Of a DNA stretch of 64,000 nt, positions 51,129-63,931 are shown one piece after another. The position numbers and the translations under genes are program-made. Each line of letters begins with the position of its first letter. Position 1 is the stretch's first letter. A model generated the notes under the pieces. That model ran no database searches and was not told the DNA's origin. It worked only from the letters and a program-made list of their open reading frames with translations. The DNA is from Anseranas semipalmata. Lineage: Eukaryota; Chordata; Aves; Anseriformes; Anseranatidae. The stretch spans positions 781,460-845,459 of the forward strand of contig VXAA01004298.1 of the NCBI GenBank assembly GCA_013399115.1, given 5' to 3'.

Positions 51129-53305
51129 CTGTCAGGGAGGTGGAAGAGTTCAGTCAGAGCCAAAGAAACCCATCAAGCATTTATTTTTCCCCATTTGGAA
51201 GCAGAATTTTAACAAAAGAATCTCCTTCTTTCCATATGCTTCCTGGCATATCATTGTTCTGCCCACAACTGCACAAATAAATTTAAATGCCATTTCTGAA
51301 GCATTAAATCTCTCTCCAGTGTGCTCCATTTGGAAGCAGTTTAGGAACACTGGGTTGAAATAAGATGCAAAAACAAAATTTAAACAGCAGGACTGAAAAT
51401 AATCAAAACTAGTTTAAAAAAATATCCAGGGAAAGTTTCTTTCAAGGGCTTTATCTTACAGCGAGGCACGGTCTGACGGTGCAAATGTCCATTGCCATTA
51501 GTTTGAGAAAATGCAAAGCACAACACTTATTAAAATTGTATTATTTTATTTATCCTTCCTAGAAGCCTGAAATTATATTTCTCGCTATAGAAGGACAGCT
51601 GTAAAATCTATAAACATATCTAAAACTCAGGCACGGTCAGAGGAAATTTATTTTTTCCCCAGAACCCATCTTAACTGAAATACTTGCATTCAGTGCAACA
51701 GTAATTCCAGATGCCAAGAACTGAAACTAAGTATCATTAAAAGATACCTTCCTCTATCAATTAGTAGCCAAAAATCAGTTAGACGTTTAATTATCCATTC
51801 TATTTCAAGAAAGAACAAGAATATAAGTGATTATGCTACTGCTGTTATTTTCTTGCTATTCTGAGTTTAAACTTACTGAATTTCTTCTGGGAATATAGCT
51901 CTTCATTCTGTGGAGAATGATACAATTAACTTCCATCAGCATGATTAAGTAATTCTTAGTTATATGATCCTATCACTTCCTTAAGTTTTTAAACCACATT
52001 CACATATATATACCCTCTCCTATTTCCACACATAATACTAGTGAACACTCTAAAATATTGTGGACTCTGCAGATTAATCATTTCAATGAGAATGTATAGA
52101 GAAGCTGGTAGAGGATTATTGATTCTTATCAGATGTAATTAATCACTCTGCCAAGTACATTTCCTTATTCCTGTGCTAAATTCAAACTCAATTGGCAATA
52201 ATCAGTCTTGACGAGACTGCTGTCAAACTCTTTGTATGTGCCACTGGGTCATCCATCACAACGACAGAAACCGTATGAAATATACAGATATATTAGAAAT
52301 TTTGCGTTTAAATGTCCCATACAGAAAACTCTCCTAAAATATCTGAAGAACAAAGCAGCAAACTGCAATTATGACAGCAGAAACTGCCATCTATTGAGCT
52401 TGCATGTGATTTCCCATGACTTCTTATGACACATTGTGTAAAGTTCAACAAAGGATCATAATCATTATTAGCTGCCTAATGAGACCATGCGTGGAGATAC
52501 TGATGGCTGCTATCCAAAGAGTCCAGGATCCAAAGACAATCTTAAACTTGAGAAAAGCCTGCAGTCACACCAATTACAGCTCTTTCGTACAGTTTCCTGT
52601 GCAACATACTCTAGGTGATCCTCTTGGCCGAGGGTTTGGATTGGATGATCTCCAGAGGTCCCTTCCAACCTCAACCTTTGCCCTATCAAGAACAACAAAG
52701 TTCCTGTATGCAACAGCAGCAAACACACGACATATTTGTAGCAGGAAGCATGCTAGTTGTTAATGTTAAGAAAACAGTCTTCATAGAAATCAAGGACAAC
52801 ACATTTTTCATGGCACACAGCTGAGAGGTCTGGAAGTTTGAGCAAGAAAATTGTTAGTGGTTGTTTTGGGAAAACATCTTACTTTTTATCCTTCCCCCCC
52901 CCTTTTTATATGAATGAATTATATTAAGGCAGATCAAAGCTCCAGTCATCAATGAAAAAAGTAAAATCCATGAAACCACTCACTCACAGCTCTTTACAGA
53001 GCAGTGAAGAGCTGCCAGACAAGGCACAGTCTCTGAGGTTTATAATACCACGTACTATTTAATCTAGACACTACCTCTATTTCTAAGTCCTGACATTTGA
53101 CAGTATGACTTTTTTTTTTTAAACTTAAATTAGGAAAGTCCTCTTGATCACCAAGAAAACATAACACGTTAGCAGCATCGTAATGCACAATGAAAAGGCA
53201 CAGCAAGAAGTTTCAAGACACAGCATGCAATTGAGTCTGTGGATTTAAAAGGTAAAACGTGGAAGAAGGCAAAGATTACCAGTGCCTCAGATAAACAGCT
53301 CTTAC
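51129..53305 (-). other. Intron 7
   Basis: Contains the 3' end of a CR1 at 52611-52680. A donor-like site lies at 51455-51459 beside a frame reading TNGNGHLHRQTVPR, but there is no acceptor with a pyrimidine tract. The rest is AT-rich. Confidence 0.4.
52611..52680 (+). mobile_element. CR1 LINE 3' fragment
   Basis: The stretch CTAGGTGATCCTCTTGGC... GATGATCTCCAGAGGTCCC matches the familiar 3' UTR of avian CR1 elements. It is strongly 5'-truncated and diverged, and the terminal short repeats are lost. Confidence 0.75.
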
Positions 53306-53382
53306 CCAGCCCTTGTAGCAGAGAAATCCGAGAAAGTTCCCACTGAAACTAGCTCAGCCAAGGTGACCCCAAAAGAGTTTCC
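53306..53382 (-). CDS. Exon 7 (residues 169-193)
   Basis: A 77-nt exon, donor GCTGG|GTAAGA, acceptor TGTGCCCAG|GGAAAC. The peptide starts GNSFGVTLAELVSVGTFSDF and ends SATRA, followed by two bases of a glycine codon finished in exon 8. The open frame runs upstream of the chosen acceptor for another ~40 bases, so an earlier border is possible, but only this one fits the phase of exon 6. Confidence 0.65.
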
Positions 53383-53771
53383 CTGGGCACACATACGCAG
53401 AACCCATCCAAGTACTTCACAGAAGTATAATTAGCTCCATGTAAACTCTTCAAGGCCCACACAGGGCCTTCGAAATTCTCAGAAATTTACTAGAAATAGC
53501 TGAGTGTTTTGTTATGAAGGATTTCTGTACATTGGTTTGCTAGCATGTATGACAGTGAAAGCATTTAGCAAAACAGCAGATTTCTAAGGCAACTTTTTCA
53601 AATTGAAAGTAAGTTTAAAAATGCTGAAGTGCTGGCAAAACAAAAGCAAGTTCACAGGCTTGGGTTTTACGTGCTAAGGTTCAAGTGGACCTAGAAATTA
53701 TTTTGTTTAAGAATAACACAGTTTAAAATAGAATAAAAACAGCTTGTCTTTGGAAGACTCTGGACCTGTAC

Positions 53772-53882
53772 CTGAACAGGTACTTCATACTCCTCCCATC
53801 CCAAAATGTGCTTGTTTTGGGGCAATAACTGCTCCATGTCCCTCCTCCCCCAGGCGATAAATATACAGGAAGAAAACCCTCG
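53772..53882 (-). CDS. Exon 6 (residues 132-168)
   Basis: A 111-nt exon, exactly 37 codons. The frame includes GRRDMEQLLPQNKHILGWEE and ends EYEVPVQ, directly followed by the donor CAG|GTACAG. The acceptor GTGCTAGAG|CGA was chosen because it keeps phase 0 after exon 5; other AGs inside the open frame could shorten the start. The exon border lies in a near-palindrome (GTACCTG, two bases, CAGGTAC on the plus strand). Confidence 0.6.
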
Positions 53883-55035
53883 CTCTAGCACATCACAAGT
53901 GCCAAGGAAGCCCTACCCATCTAGCTAAAGGATAAGAGGGAATGGAAATTACAGTTTCAAGGAAGCCAAGCACTGAGCTACTTTCTTGAAATATTCTATT
54001 TGATTTCAAATATGGAAAACAGAATTTTCTGTACACGGAAGACTGTTTACCTTTGAAAAGATGTTTCAAAAGCTATCTTTTCTCTCAGATGAACTTACGA
54101 TGTATCTGGTTGGTTCAGGATGGACAAAAGCATTTATGGTGATGAATCACACCGAAGGCATGTTGCCCAACTAAGTTTTCATTTGTAGTTCTAAATGCTT
54201 CCAGAGGTGAAAGCATGAGGAAAGGTACCAATGCGCTTTAGAAGACTTCAAATTTACACTCTTATTTTCCTGCTTTATACACGTTTCTCTTTTTGAGCAC
54301 CCCACAACTCATGATACAGAGCCCTAGTGCAACGTCAACAGAGTTTACACTCAAACCAGAATTAAGAAGCCCCCCAAAATACTTTCAAGAAACATGCAGT
54401 GCTGGATTCCTACACCATAACACTGGCTTTGCACAGACTACTGCATCACTTTAGGATCACTTTAAATGCTAACTCAAGTGTTTCCAAATACTCAGTCTGC
54501 GCTAGCCAAAAAAAGTTACGTTTTCCTGATAAAGTAATTCATTTTTGGTAACCTGCCTCCTGGAAAATCTGAATTGTTAAACAGATGAAACCCACGTGAG
54601 CCTGGGGACAGAGCAGCATGGGCAAGTCACCTGAAGCAAGTGGAACTCAGCTGTTAACACTCAGCTGTTAACAGGACCACGAATCTCACAGCACTCAAAG
54701 CACAAAATATATTACTACATTAGAGCTTCTTCAAAACTGTAGTACCATGAAGGAGCAGTAAGTAGGAAGACATAAAAATAAATCCTAAAGCCATCTCTGG
54801 AAAGAAAATAAAGCAAGCCAGAATACAGACCTTTGCATTTGGATGTGTTTACTTTCAATGTAGCTAACTCTACACACACTTTCTGTGGCTTTAGAGAAGA
54901 ATTTCCAAAACCACAAGCAGGAATTACACCAACTCTAATTCTCTTCAGAGTATGTATTTTAACTCCCCAGATTTCCCATTTAATATATTTTTAAAACTCG
55001 CATGCAGTACACAGCTGTGGCATATTACATCTTAC
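53883..55035 (-). other. Intron 5
   Basis: Contains a 14-bp tandem duplication at 54646-54673 and a short open segment near 54051-54090 with a fair donor but no good acceptor. I see no known repeat. Confidence 0.4.
54646..54673. repeat. 14-bp tandem duplication
   Basis: ACTCAGCTGTTAAC is present twice in direct succession without change. Confidence 0.85.
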
Positions 55036-55093
55036 CTGAACAGGGATGACTAACTTGATCTGCCCCTGAACAGGACTGTTCTTTTTCTTAGAT
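55036..55093 (-). CDS. Exon 5 (residues 113-131)
   Basis: The donor is near-perfect (GTTCAG|GTAAGA). Only one frame is open, reading SKKKNSPVQGQIKLVIPVQ, basic then hydrophobic. The acceptor GTTAGAG|ATC is placed to match the two bases left by exon 4; its pyrimidine tract is weak, and TTAG or CTAAG nearby are alternatives. It ends on a codon border. Confidence 0.6.
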
Positions 55094-57355
55094 CTCTAAC
55101 TTCTGCATTTGTAGAATGCCTTTTGTTCTTCTATTTAGTGACTAGGACTGTTGCAGAAGGAGGCTGTCATTTTACTTCCTTCATATTTTGCAATTCAATC
55201 CTGCATGCTTTAATAACTATTATTTAACCCTAGTTTTCTTAGCAACTAGCTGCTTTAGAACAATGCTGACAGCCACAACACGTTGGACCTAAGCTTCACA
55301 GTTCACCATAACCATTCCAGCACAACGGTAGTCACTTCTCAGCTCTTCTTGATTTTATAGCTTATTACTCAAGATGTAAATTGATTTTTTTTTTTTTTTT
55401 TTTTATAGCATATCAACACACAGTGAAGAACCTTCTGCTGGACTCCCCACTCCAACGGATAAATGTGCATGGCAGTTGTGCTTCACGGTACACATACTGG
55501 AGTTTCTGCATAGTTTTAAAATTGAATATATAAAAAGTACACATATGATGAATATTCTATGTGCCTTTAAAAGGATAAGTGTGAGCAATTAATGGGAGTA
55601 CATACTTCTTCCACTACTGAACAAAATAAGTAATGCATCTTGTAACTAACGGACTGCAAATGCTAAAACATCTCAGGCTTAAAGAAGGTTCCGCCCCCCA
55701 CCTCCCCCTCGTACTTTCAGATTAGTATCTAATGACTTGAAACTATTACTTCTATACATGATTAATCTCAGATTACTGTCACAGATACTTATTTATTCCT
55801 ACAAAAATGTCTTCATTTTTGAAGCAGCTGTAGAACCCATGTGTAACTTCTTACACTATTTTAAAACGTGCCTTTTTAAAATTGTGCTATCAAAATATCA
55901 ACACATGTTCTAACGTGTAATTTTAAATTTAGAAAGTTTAAATCCACTAGAAATTACTCTGGAATTTACATGAGGTCAGTAGAAGTTATGGGTACCTGTT
56001 TTAGATACAACAAAACAATCAGATCTCATTTGAAAGCTTAATAAGATACTTCAGATAGAGCAGTAGTTTAACTATTCTATTATAGAGACAGCACTTGTAT
56101 AAAGAGTTTATACTTGGTAATACAACTCAACAAACATAAGCAATTAAAGGAGACGTAACGTGGTAAAAGAAATATTTCTAAAATAAAGGATTAGTCATTA
56201 ACATCCACGTTATTCATCCTCATAGTTTCTATGTATTACATGCCTCTCATTACAGGCTGATGCTACCAAGGTTTTTTCAGTTTTGGAAAGAAAAAAAATG
56301 TTAAGCCCAAGAAACATGTAGTATTCCACTTTGGTGAAATACTGAACCTAATGCTTAAAATGTTACAGTAACCTTTTTGGTTACATTGAAAGTCTGTATA
56401 TGCTCTTTTTGTAAGGCAGACCATTTGGATTGTTAGACTGTGTTTTGATTAATACTGAGTTAAACAATGAAGGTTTGAGTAGAATGTATTTAAAGCTAAT
56501 ATCCAAAGAAAAATGCAATCCAACCACCAGGGTTTTCCTATTGCTATGAATCCTTACAGTATTGATACATTTACAAGATCATGAGTATGTAAGGTAAGGT
56601 GCCTCAAGAATGCTTACAAGAGTGAGAGATTTTCTACTTTGTCCCTGTGTTTTAGACATCTCCCTCCCTCTGACTATGCCAGGCTTCTGTTAGGAAGCAA
56701 TCAGTTTCTGCTGAAGTGAACTTGTGGTTTTCTCAAACAATTTTATGGTGACATCAGAAATAAACTCAACAAAAGGCACTGATAATTGGGCTCTCTGGTC
56801 TTTGTCTAATCTGACTAGTATTTGGAAATAATCCATTTTTATATGCAATGGATTGCAGATTTCAAAAATCTGGGCTCGTTTGTCTGCCTCCTTTGATGCT
56901 GGAATTATGCCCCATCTCTCCAGGCTGACTGTTAAAAGCTTTCACAGGATCCAGTATCAAAAAACCCTAAATTCATTTCATTTACAATGGATATTACTGG
57001 GCTGAAGGCAATGAAGAGGGACAAATAAGTGAAATATTTGTGACAGAAAGAGGTTCTAAGAAGAAGACAAAGATTTAAAACTAACACTTCCAAACAACAC
57101 TTCAAAATTAAGTTTGAGTTATAAACTGGTAGCAGCATGAGGTTTAAAATGCTGGACCGAAGAATAATTTAGTGCTGTTCAGTATGTACGTATGTAATTC
57201 GGCATGATGCAATGTGATCCTAGAAATGCTTAGTAATGAAGACAAGCTGTTTAAGTCCCTGAAAGAGTTTTGTAAGAGGCATTACCATGTTGAATGCATG
57301 CTTAGAACGCTGTACAACATTGCACAGCCTTCCCATTCCATATACAAAAACTTAC
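55094..57355 (-). other. Intron 4
   Basis: AT-rich, with a T20 run at about 55385-55404. I see no exon or repeat family. Confidence 0.4.
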
Positions 57356-57406
57356 TCTACGTAGAAAGCAGCAGTTAAATTCAGCGTGTTAAAAACAGTT
57401 GAAATA
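57356..57406 (-). CDS. Exon 4 (residues 96-111)
   Basis: A 51-nt exon with a good pyrimidine-rich acceptor (CTATCTTCTGTGTGCCAGCAG) and a strong donor (GTAGA|GTAAGT). Read in the phase left by exon 3 it gives ISTVFNTLNLTAAFYV. It starts with one base and ends with two. The acceptor is a CAGCAG tandem, which could add one codon. An alternative upstream acceptor at 57432-57436 would lengthen it. Confidence 0.5.
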
Positions 57407-58388
57407 CTGCTGGCACACAGAAGATAGCACCCTATATTTACAGGTGCAGTCTGGTAAGAGGTATTTTGCTGAAGAAAGTACTGGGTTAGTAAGATCATTA
57501 ATGAGAAAGGATAGTACTGATTCATGCTCTGGCCCCTTAAGAAGAGTCTGGTCAACAACCCAAACATATCTGAATCTGAGAGAAAGAGCAAATAATGCTT
57601 TTCCAATGCTGACATTATGTTTGACTCCCACCTTCAAAAGCATTCAGTATGGCTTTTCATCTCAGGAAAGTTAAATATGTATATAAGTAAGCGTTTTGCA
57701 CACACAGTTAACTGGGCTTACAATTCTAGCTTACTTTGCTTTTGCAAAGAAATATTATCAGCATCATAAGCCAACAGGAATATTTTACCAGTTGCCATTT
57801 ACATGAAGTCTGTTTGACTCAGTGCTATAGCTCCTATACTCTTACCGAACTAATTAGAGATGCACTGACACTCATAAGAAATGCAATTGGTGGTTTCCTG
57901 AGTTTTAATAAATTAACCATGTCATTTTATTCGGCACTTTCTTTCCCTACCGCGTGCTTTTTGTGACAGGTATTCCATCAATTATTGTTTCTAAAAAGAC
58001 TCCACCTGTTAAATAGCAAAATAAAGCATAAAACATTACTTGTCATTACAAGATAGCTTATTTTATAATAAAACTATTTTTTTGCGTGCCAACCTGTAAG
58101 ATCAACAATTACTTAGTGAAATTCATTGAAGTGTAGGTACGTGAACAGAATAATACACTTTTAAAAATCAATGTTCAAAGCTGACTGTCATGCAAATCTT
58201 GCAATAATCAAAGCTCTTAATTCATCAATTCAATCATTAAAGAGGAAATACTTGTTTTTCTTGATCAATACTAGAAAGCTGGGTGCTTATAACCTAAAGC
58301 TGACTGAAGTAAACTGGAAGCTTTTCAATTTCTTTCATTCTCAAACTAATCAGATTATCTTCTGCATAGATAACTGAATTCAACATAC
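57407..58388 (-). other. Intron 3
   Basis: The minus-strand frame of exon 4 stays open upstream to about 57615, but without a good acceptor there. Otherwise this is AT-rich intronic sequence with no repeat that I recognise. Confidence 0.4.
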
Positions 58389-58620
58389 AAGAAATTTAAT
58401 GCAGACGGCAACAGAGAACGGACCATCTGAACAGCTTCAAGAGCACCTGGAGAAGCTCCTTCAAAGGACAAGACTTCTCCTCCATCTACATGGAAGTAGA
58501 ATATCTTAGCACCAAATGGTGAAAAATGGGGGCTATTCCACTTCAAGCCCAGGTCAAAAGGAGGAGTTGATGAACACAAACACGCATGCAAGGACTCCAA
58601 GGCCTCCACCTTGTCTTTTA
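58389..58620 (-). CDS. Exon 3 (residues 18-95)
   Basis: A 232-nt segment, open in one frame for 76 full codons with a clearly protein-like composition. It includes KWNSPHFSPFGAKIFYFHVD followed by a GGEVLSFEGASPG stretch and a hydrophobic-amphipathic end (AVQMVRSLLPSALNF). The donor is TTCTT|GTATGTT. The acceptor is placed at GCGGAG|TAAAAG because that gives the two bases needed after exon 2, but the sequence before it is purine-rich, so the true start may lie elsewhere in the open frame. It ends with two bases of a codon completed by exon 4. Confidence 0.5.
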
Positions 58621-61600
58621 CTCCGCTCTTTCCATTGAGCCTATTACGCAGTTACACATCACAACAGATGACGTTCATTTACTACCCTCAGCTGAACTTC
58701 ATGTCAACAGAGACACAGTATTCACATGATATACAATTACATTCTGATTCTGACCTGCATGGGGGGGAGGTGTTCTGTGTACTTAATGTTGCAGCTCCAA
58801 TGAACATACAAGAGAATAAGTTAAAGCAAACTGTATCAGACTGCATGAACTGCACCGTCACTAATGGAATTGCTAAATTATGTGCAACTGCACCACGAAA
58901 TTTTGCATAGGAGAGAACTTAAAACTGCTGCATCATTTTACTGATAGCACCATTACAGGCGCAAAATTCAATGCACAGAAAAAACAGTCTACTTCTAAAT
59001 GAATGCACACATTGCAAAACTACTTGGAAACAAAAAAGACCCCTCTATCATTTTTCACAGTAGTTCTTCGAAACTTCAATGATGAATACTCTAAGCCTCA
59101 AATTATAGACACACAAAGTACTTCTGCAAGTCTGCAGATCGTGAAGGGCTTCACTCTGACCAAAGCCACACTGTGCAAAAAGTGAAAAGGGCAAAGGGCT
59201 CAAAGATTCGGACTTAAAAGAAGTTTGATGAGAAATCACAGGTTAGTTGCTTGCATGCACAGATTTTGTGCCTATATCTCAATTCCTTCCTTCAAAACAG
59301 TGGCAGGATGCTGAGAAGAGGATTCTGCAGATTTGTGGATGGCGAGATGGGCTGGATGTAATAGTTTACAATTGCTTACTGCTGGGAAAACAACAAAAAA
59401 AAGTTTTTTGCACTGACCACTCAAAACTCACCGTCTCAGCTGTAATAAACTGATATTCAAAACCATGCTTGCTCCCAAGTCATTTTTACAGACACTCATT
59501 GCAAAAGTTTAAAGCTAAAATAGATGACATCTAACATCATGTGCTGTCAATAGTAAGAGAGTAAGGAAATAAAAATAATAATCAATTGATTAAAACTATT
59601 TTCTCTAACACAATTAAAGCAATCCCATTTCTTATGTAAGAAATAGCAAGTTTTTCAGGTACAGTACTAGTAACAATACTGAGTCCATGCGCATGTCCTC
59701 CAATTTGAAGAAAGTTTGAAAACTGATGTGGAAAGTCCTTTGTATACGTATCACAAACAAAACTTTCTGCGATGCCAGATGCAAGAAAAAACAAAAGAAC
59801 TCAGTTTGCCCAGTAACTTTAAGTCTCACCAGGCAAACAGGTCCCAGGAGCCTGCCAGACAGAAATGAAGTTGAATCGTAAGCCAATTTCACCAGAATAC
59901 CCGTTTTCTTAGGTAGTTTTTGCCTTCCCTAATGCATCAGCCGTTATCAGCAAAAAGGATGCTGCACAGAGGCAAGCACTCCACCTCCAGCTTGAAAACT
60001 GGCATCCTACCTATCAGACACAGTAGCACAAAACCAAATGTCTCTCTACTACCTGAACCACCTCTAGCACAAGAGGTAGCAAAATCTAGGGGAGGGAAAA
60101 AGATAGCATGGCATATCAGCTTCTTCAGAGGGAAATGAAGAGGTATTCTATCCTCCAACAGAAGCTGTAGAAGGGCTGCTGATTTTTCTAGTGAATCAGT
60201 TCCTTGTTCTCCCAGGTAAACAGAATGGATTCGGGGTTTACCTGCTAAAGAACACTGGTAACAGCGTGGGAGATTGTCTTTGAATGATAGTGCCCAAGCT
60301 CCAGTACCCACCACCAGCTACAACAGGCCTCAAATTTGCTGTTCCTTTGGCTATGTAGAGGTGCACCATCTCAAAGGATGGCACGTCCCTTACAATTCTG
60401 CAGCAAGTGTTGAGAAGCAGAAGGGCTGCTCATGAGACTGCTGCACAGGAGTCTGCAGTGTTTGTAGGGAATGGTGCTTTGTGTTTCTGCTGCTGAAGTA
60501 TTAGTGGTGGAGAAGCACATTTGTGAGGATGAATGACTGAAGAAGTGTAATAGCAGGGACTTGTTCCAGCGCCAGCAATGGAATGCAGCCAGTACTGTCC
60601 TTGATGCCTGTAAATGGGTCCAGCAATAATGACAAAAGCCAGCTCATGCTGCTCAGCCGCATGGAAAAACAAATTTGCAGTGTTTGCTGACAGCAGTCCA
60701 CAGCCATGAATGACTGCTTTGGTAGTAAGAACGCCACTTACCCGACAATACCCACTGGTGACCCCAGATAACCATGAAATCTTGATCACAAGGTACAGCA
60801 CAGTTTATAGAAAGCTAAGGGGCCACTGGTCTTACCACCCGATGCCAAAATATTTGCGCTAGAAGTTTCTGGGGCTGCTGAAAATGAGACTGACCAGTCA
60901 AATCTGGACACACATCACAACCTTGAAGGGATAGTTTTGGAGTCTGAGCTTTAATCACACTTTATCTGAGACCTGAATGATTTGCACACATCCCTGGCCA
61001 TGAGATGGCCAGAACATTACAGGCTGATGACAGTGCAACCACCCCAAGCACACAGAAGAATGCCTTGGGCCAAGGTAGGTGGACATCAGACAGCACAGAA
61101 GAATTTGTACAAAACTGGAAAAGAGATTATGAAGCCAAGCGCTCCATTTCAGACGGGCAAGAAAAAGGAACTGAAATGGCACCATACACATCTTACACAT
61201 ACATGCACCAGTCAGAAAGAAGGAACAACAACAAAAAAAAGTGGAAAAAGAACAAATTTCTAGTCTGAAGTAATTAGGCACAAATATACTCATCATTAGA
61301 ATGAACACGTGGACATAATGAAAAATTATGCTCCTTAAAACAGCATGCAGGCACCAGAAAATGGATTCACCACTCCAAAGGAGTATTGCTACAGCCCCCT
61401 AGTTAACGAATGTGGACTGCTGCTGGGATGCATCATTTAGATATCCTTGTGAGCTGTGCTACCTTGGGTGGTTAATTGGATAGTGCCATGGCATAACTGC
61501 ACACAACTGTTCAGTTTAAATCCTCAGTTACTGCAATGAAAAAGTTTAGAAAAATGAAGAAAAACTCCAATAATTGTTTTGAAATATGTTGACAAGATGC

Positions 61601-62253
61601 TTTTGCTTCCACTCCACTGAGCAGACTCCTGCCTTTCTTGCCTGCTGTAAAGTTGTGCTACCCAGCACATCAGTTTTATGCATGTGACAGCCAGTCTTTT
61701 CTCTGAAAAAAGACAATTCACATTGCAAGGAGACAAGATTAAATTCTAGTCGCTTAAGTTTCAAAGAATTTTGGCAGTTTAAAGTCAGTAACTGTTTCCA
61801 ACATTTATTTTAATAGCCTACAATTGCCCACCCAGTTTCAATTTGTGAACTACTTGAACTTTAAATGAGACTAGCAGCTGTTCCACACTTGTGAGGAATG
61901 GTTCCAGCGCACTGACACCTCACATGAACAACACATTCTAAACACACATGCAGTAGTAATTAATTGTGGAAGCAAAATTAACACTACAGGAAGCTGTATG
62001 TGTTGTTAGACTGTAAAGAAGAACAGACCAGAGGATCACGTTTAAACGATTGTTCTTTGCTGCCCAATAGCAAGGGTAGCATACCCAGACAGCAGCACTG
62101 CAGTCCAATCATCACCCCCGCTGCCTGGATCTCTGCATGCTCCTGGTTTTGAATTGTTTCAGAAAGTCAAATACACAGAAAAGTAAGGAATTTGACAAAA
62201 ATTGCAGCACCTATTCACTGGGCTAGCTATGTGGTGCACAATCTCTTAGTTAC
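58621..62253 (-). other. Intron 2 with long open frames
   Basis: This stretch holds two long minus-strand frames, 59937-60314 (125 codons) and 60430-60801 (123 codons), and locally raised GC. Strong donor-like sites lie at 60737-60741 (GTAAGT) and 60236-60240. I recognise neither a transposon nor a gene in these frames. The rest of the intron is AT-rich and looks unremarkable. Confidence 0.4.
60836..60877 (-). CDS. Possible cassette exon 2b
   Basis: The pyrimidine-rich acceptor CTCATTTTCAGCAG and the donor GGGTG|GTAAGA bound a 42-nt (or 39-nt) segment. Read in the phase left by exon 2, it is open and ends in the phase that exon 3 needs, so it could be included or skipped without disturbing the frame. 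The peptide would be AAPETSSANILASG. The acceptor is a CAGCAG tandem, so inclusion could vary by one alanine. The frame is also open in another phase (QPQKLLAQIFWHRV), so phase is the only reason for preferring this reading. I left it out of the 708-residue count. Confidence 0.3.
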
Positions 62254-62313
62254 CTGAACGTGCCAGTAGTTCACCTCCAACTATTAAGTGTTTTGCTTCT
62301 GACATTTACATCC
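62254..62313 (-). CDS. Exon 2, start codon (residues 1-17)
   Basis: The coding part is 62254-62305; ATG is at 62303-62305, directly preceded in frame by TAA, so this is the first possible start in the exon. It reads MSEAKHLIVGGELLARS and ends with one base of the next codon (phase 1). The donor is TTCAG|GTAACT. The acceptor is GGTCCAG|GGATG, with a modest pyrimidine tract. The initiation context is weak (T at -3). A start codon exactly one exon after a CpG-rich noncoding exon is a common vertebrate layout. Confidence 0.6.
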
Positions 62314-63931
62314 CTGGACCATCAGACACTGCCTTACTGAATAACCGCATCTGTTAGCGGGAGTCAACCCTGCCCCACTTACCCGTTCTAGGATTTTCAA
62401 ATCATAAAAGATTACCAAATCAAAACTACATTTAATAGTACTGAGAAAGCAATTTCTGATGTGCATATAATTATTCAAAAACAAATAATGAACAAACTGG
62501 CACTTTCTGTGATGATACACCCACTCTTCTGTGCCTGTTCAGTAGAAACAAAGTTGGTATCTCACTCTTAGAACCTCCTCACAGCTTTCAACCTTGATGG
62601 CACACTGATGCCTTTTTTTTTTTTTTTAATTTCTACTGAATTATGCAATTACTTTAATCTCTAATTGTGGCAATTGTAAATGACACCCAACCATCATTTC
62701 TGATACTGCAACATGAAGTTTTGCAAAGATCCAGTACCTTCAAAACACAATGTACCTGTAAAGGCAAGAGATGAGTATATGTATAGCCAACAGAAAACAT
62801 AACAAGAAAAAAGTAGAGGCATATTAATTTTACAGATTATGAGGTAATTTCAAGAATGACTGATATCAGAACTGTATTCTCACTAATTCTGAAGTGTATT
62901 TTGGCTTTCCTATTTGTTGGGAATTTCATTCCTGCTAGGGAGAGCACAGCACACTACAAATGAGATGACACACACCACAAGATTTTCCACTGTAACATTG
63001 GTATGTAAACAGAAAGCATTAAAGCATATGTAGTTCCTTATTTGTAGTACACTCATTGTTGATTATCAGTGGCTAGAATTAAGCGCAAATATACACTCAT
63101 GATTTTTGGTGTAAAGGTACTTTTTTTTTTTCTCCTTCTCCTAAAAATCATGCTATATCATCTAGGTTTATATTGGAATAGTTTGCAGCTACTTTTATAT
63201 AGTTAGTTTTTAAGATATGAATACTGTTATACCTAATTTAAAAATACTGTACAGTTTTTCTACATCAATTAAATTATACCTAGATTGGAGCTATTTTATT
63301 CCTTTATTTATATTTCATATATGTAAAGACATGATTGATCTGAAACGTGCAGTCAAAAGCAAGAAAATAAATCTGATTAACTCCAAGTTAATTAACTGGC
63401 AATAAAAACATGACTAAAAAAATTTCATGCCAAGATTATTAGGCAGCAGTGATCCTGTTACAACAGCCATGGTAAAATATGCCAGCAGAGTACCTCAGTC
63501 ATGGAGTATCGCAGGATTTTAGCTCTTATCTCAGTTAATCAGATTTTTTTATTATTATTTAATTATACACACAGTCTGCAACACATCTTCATGTTTCTAC
63601 ACTACTAGATTCTACACACAGTTTCTAGCACGTGTTAATATGCATTTTAGAAAAAAAAAAAAATGTGTTTACTCTATGGGCACTGAAAACAGACAGATCA
63701 TAATTAATTCAGGAGAAATCCCTCCTGTTGTGTGATGCATGGCCACGTGTAGTCAAGCTATACATTTTCCACTGGACGTCCATTTTGTTTGGGGCAAGCA
63801 AGGGAAGATTTTGAGGCTTGGTTGAGCACAATTTCGCCACCAGGGGAGTCAGGCGGCTTGAGACCACCCCGGGAAGGGACCCGCCTCCCCCGTCCCTCCC
63901 CGGCCGCCACCTCTCCGTGCCGCAGACCCAC
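62314..63931 (-). other. Intron 1
   Basis: AT-rich intron between the CpG-rich exon 1 and the start-codon exon. It holds a T15 run at 62613-62627 and a short T-run near 63120. I see no exon, repeat family or RNA gene in it. Confidence 0.5.

Noticed and set aside
54110..54160. Minus-strand frame TINAFVHPEPTRYI before donor GTAAGT
   Set aside because: No acceptor between the upstream stop and the segment.
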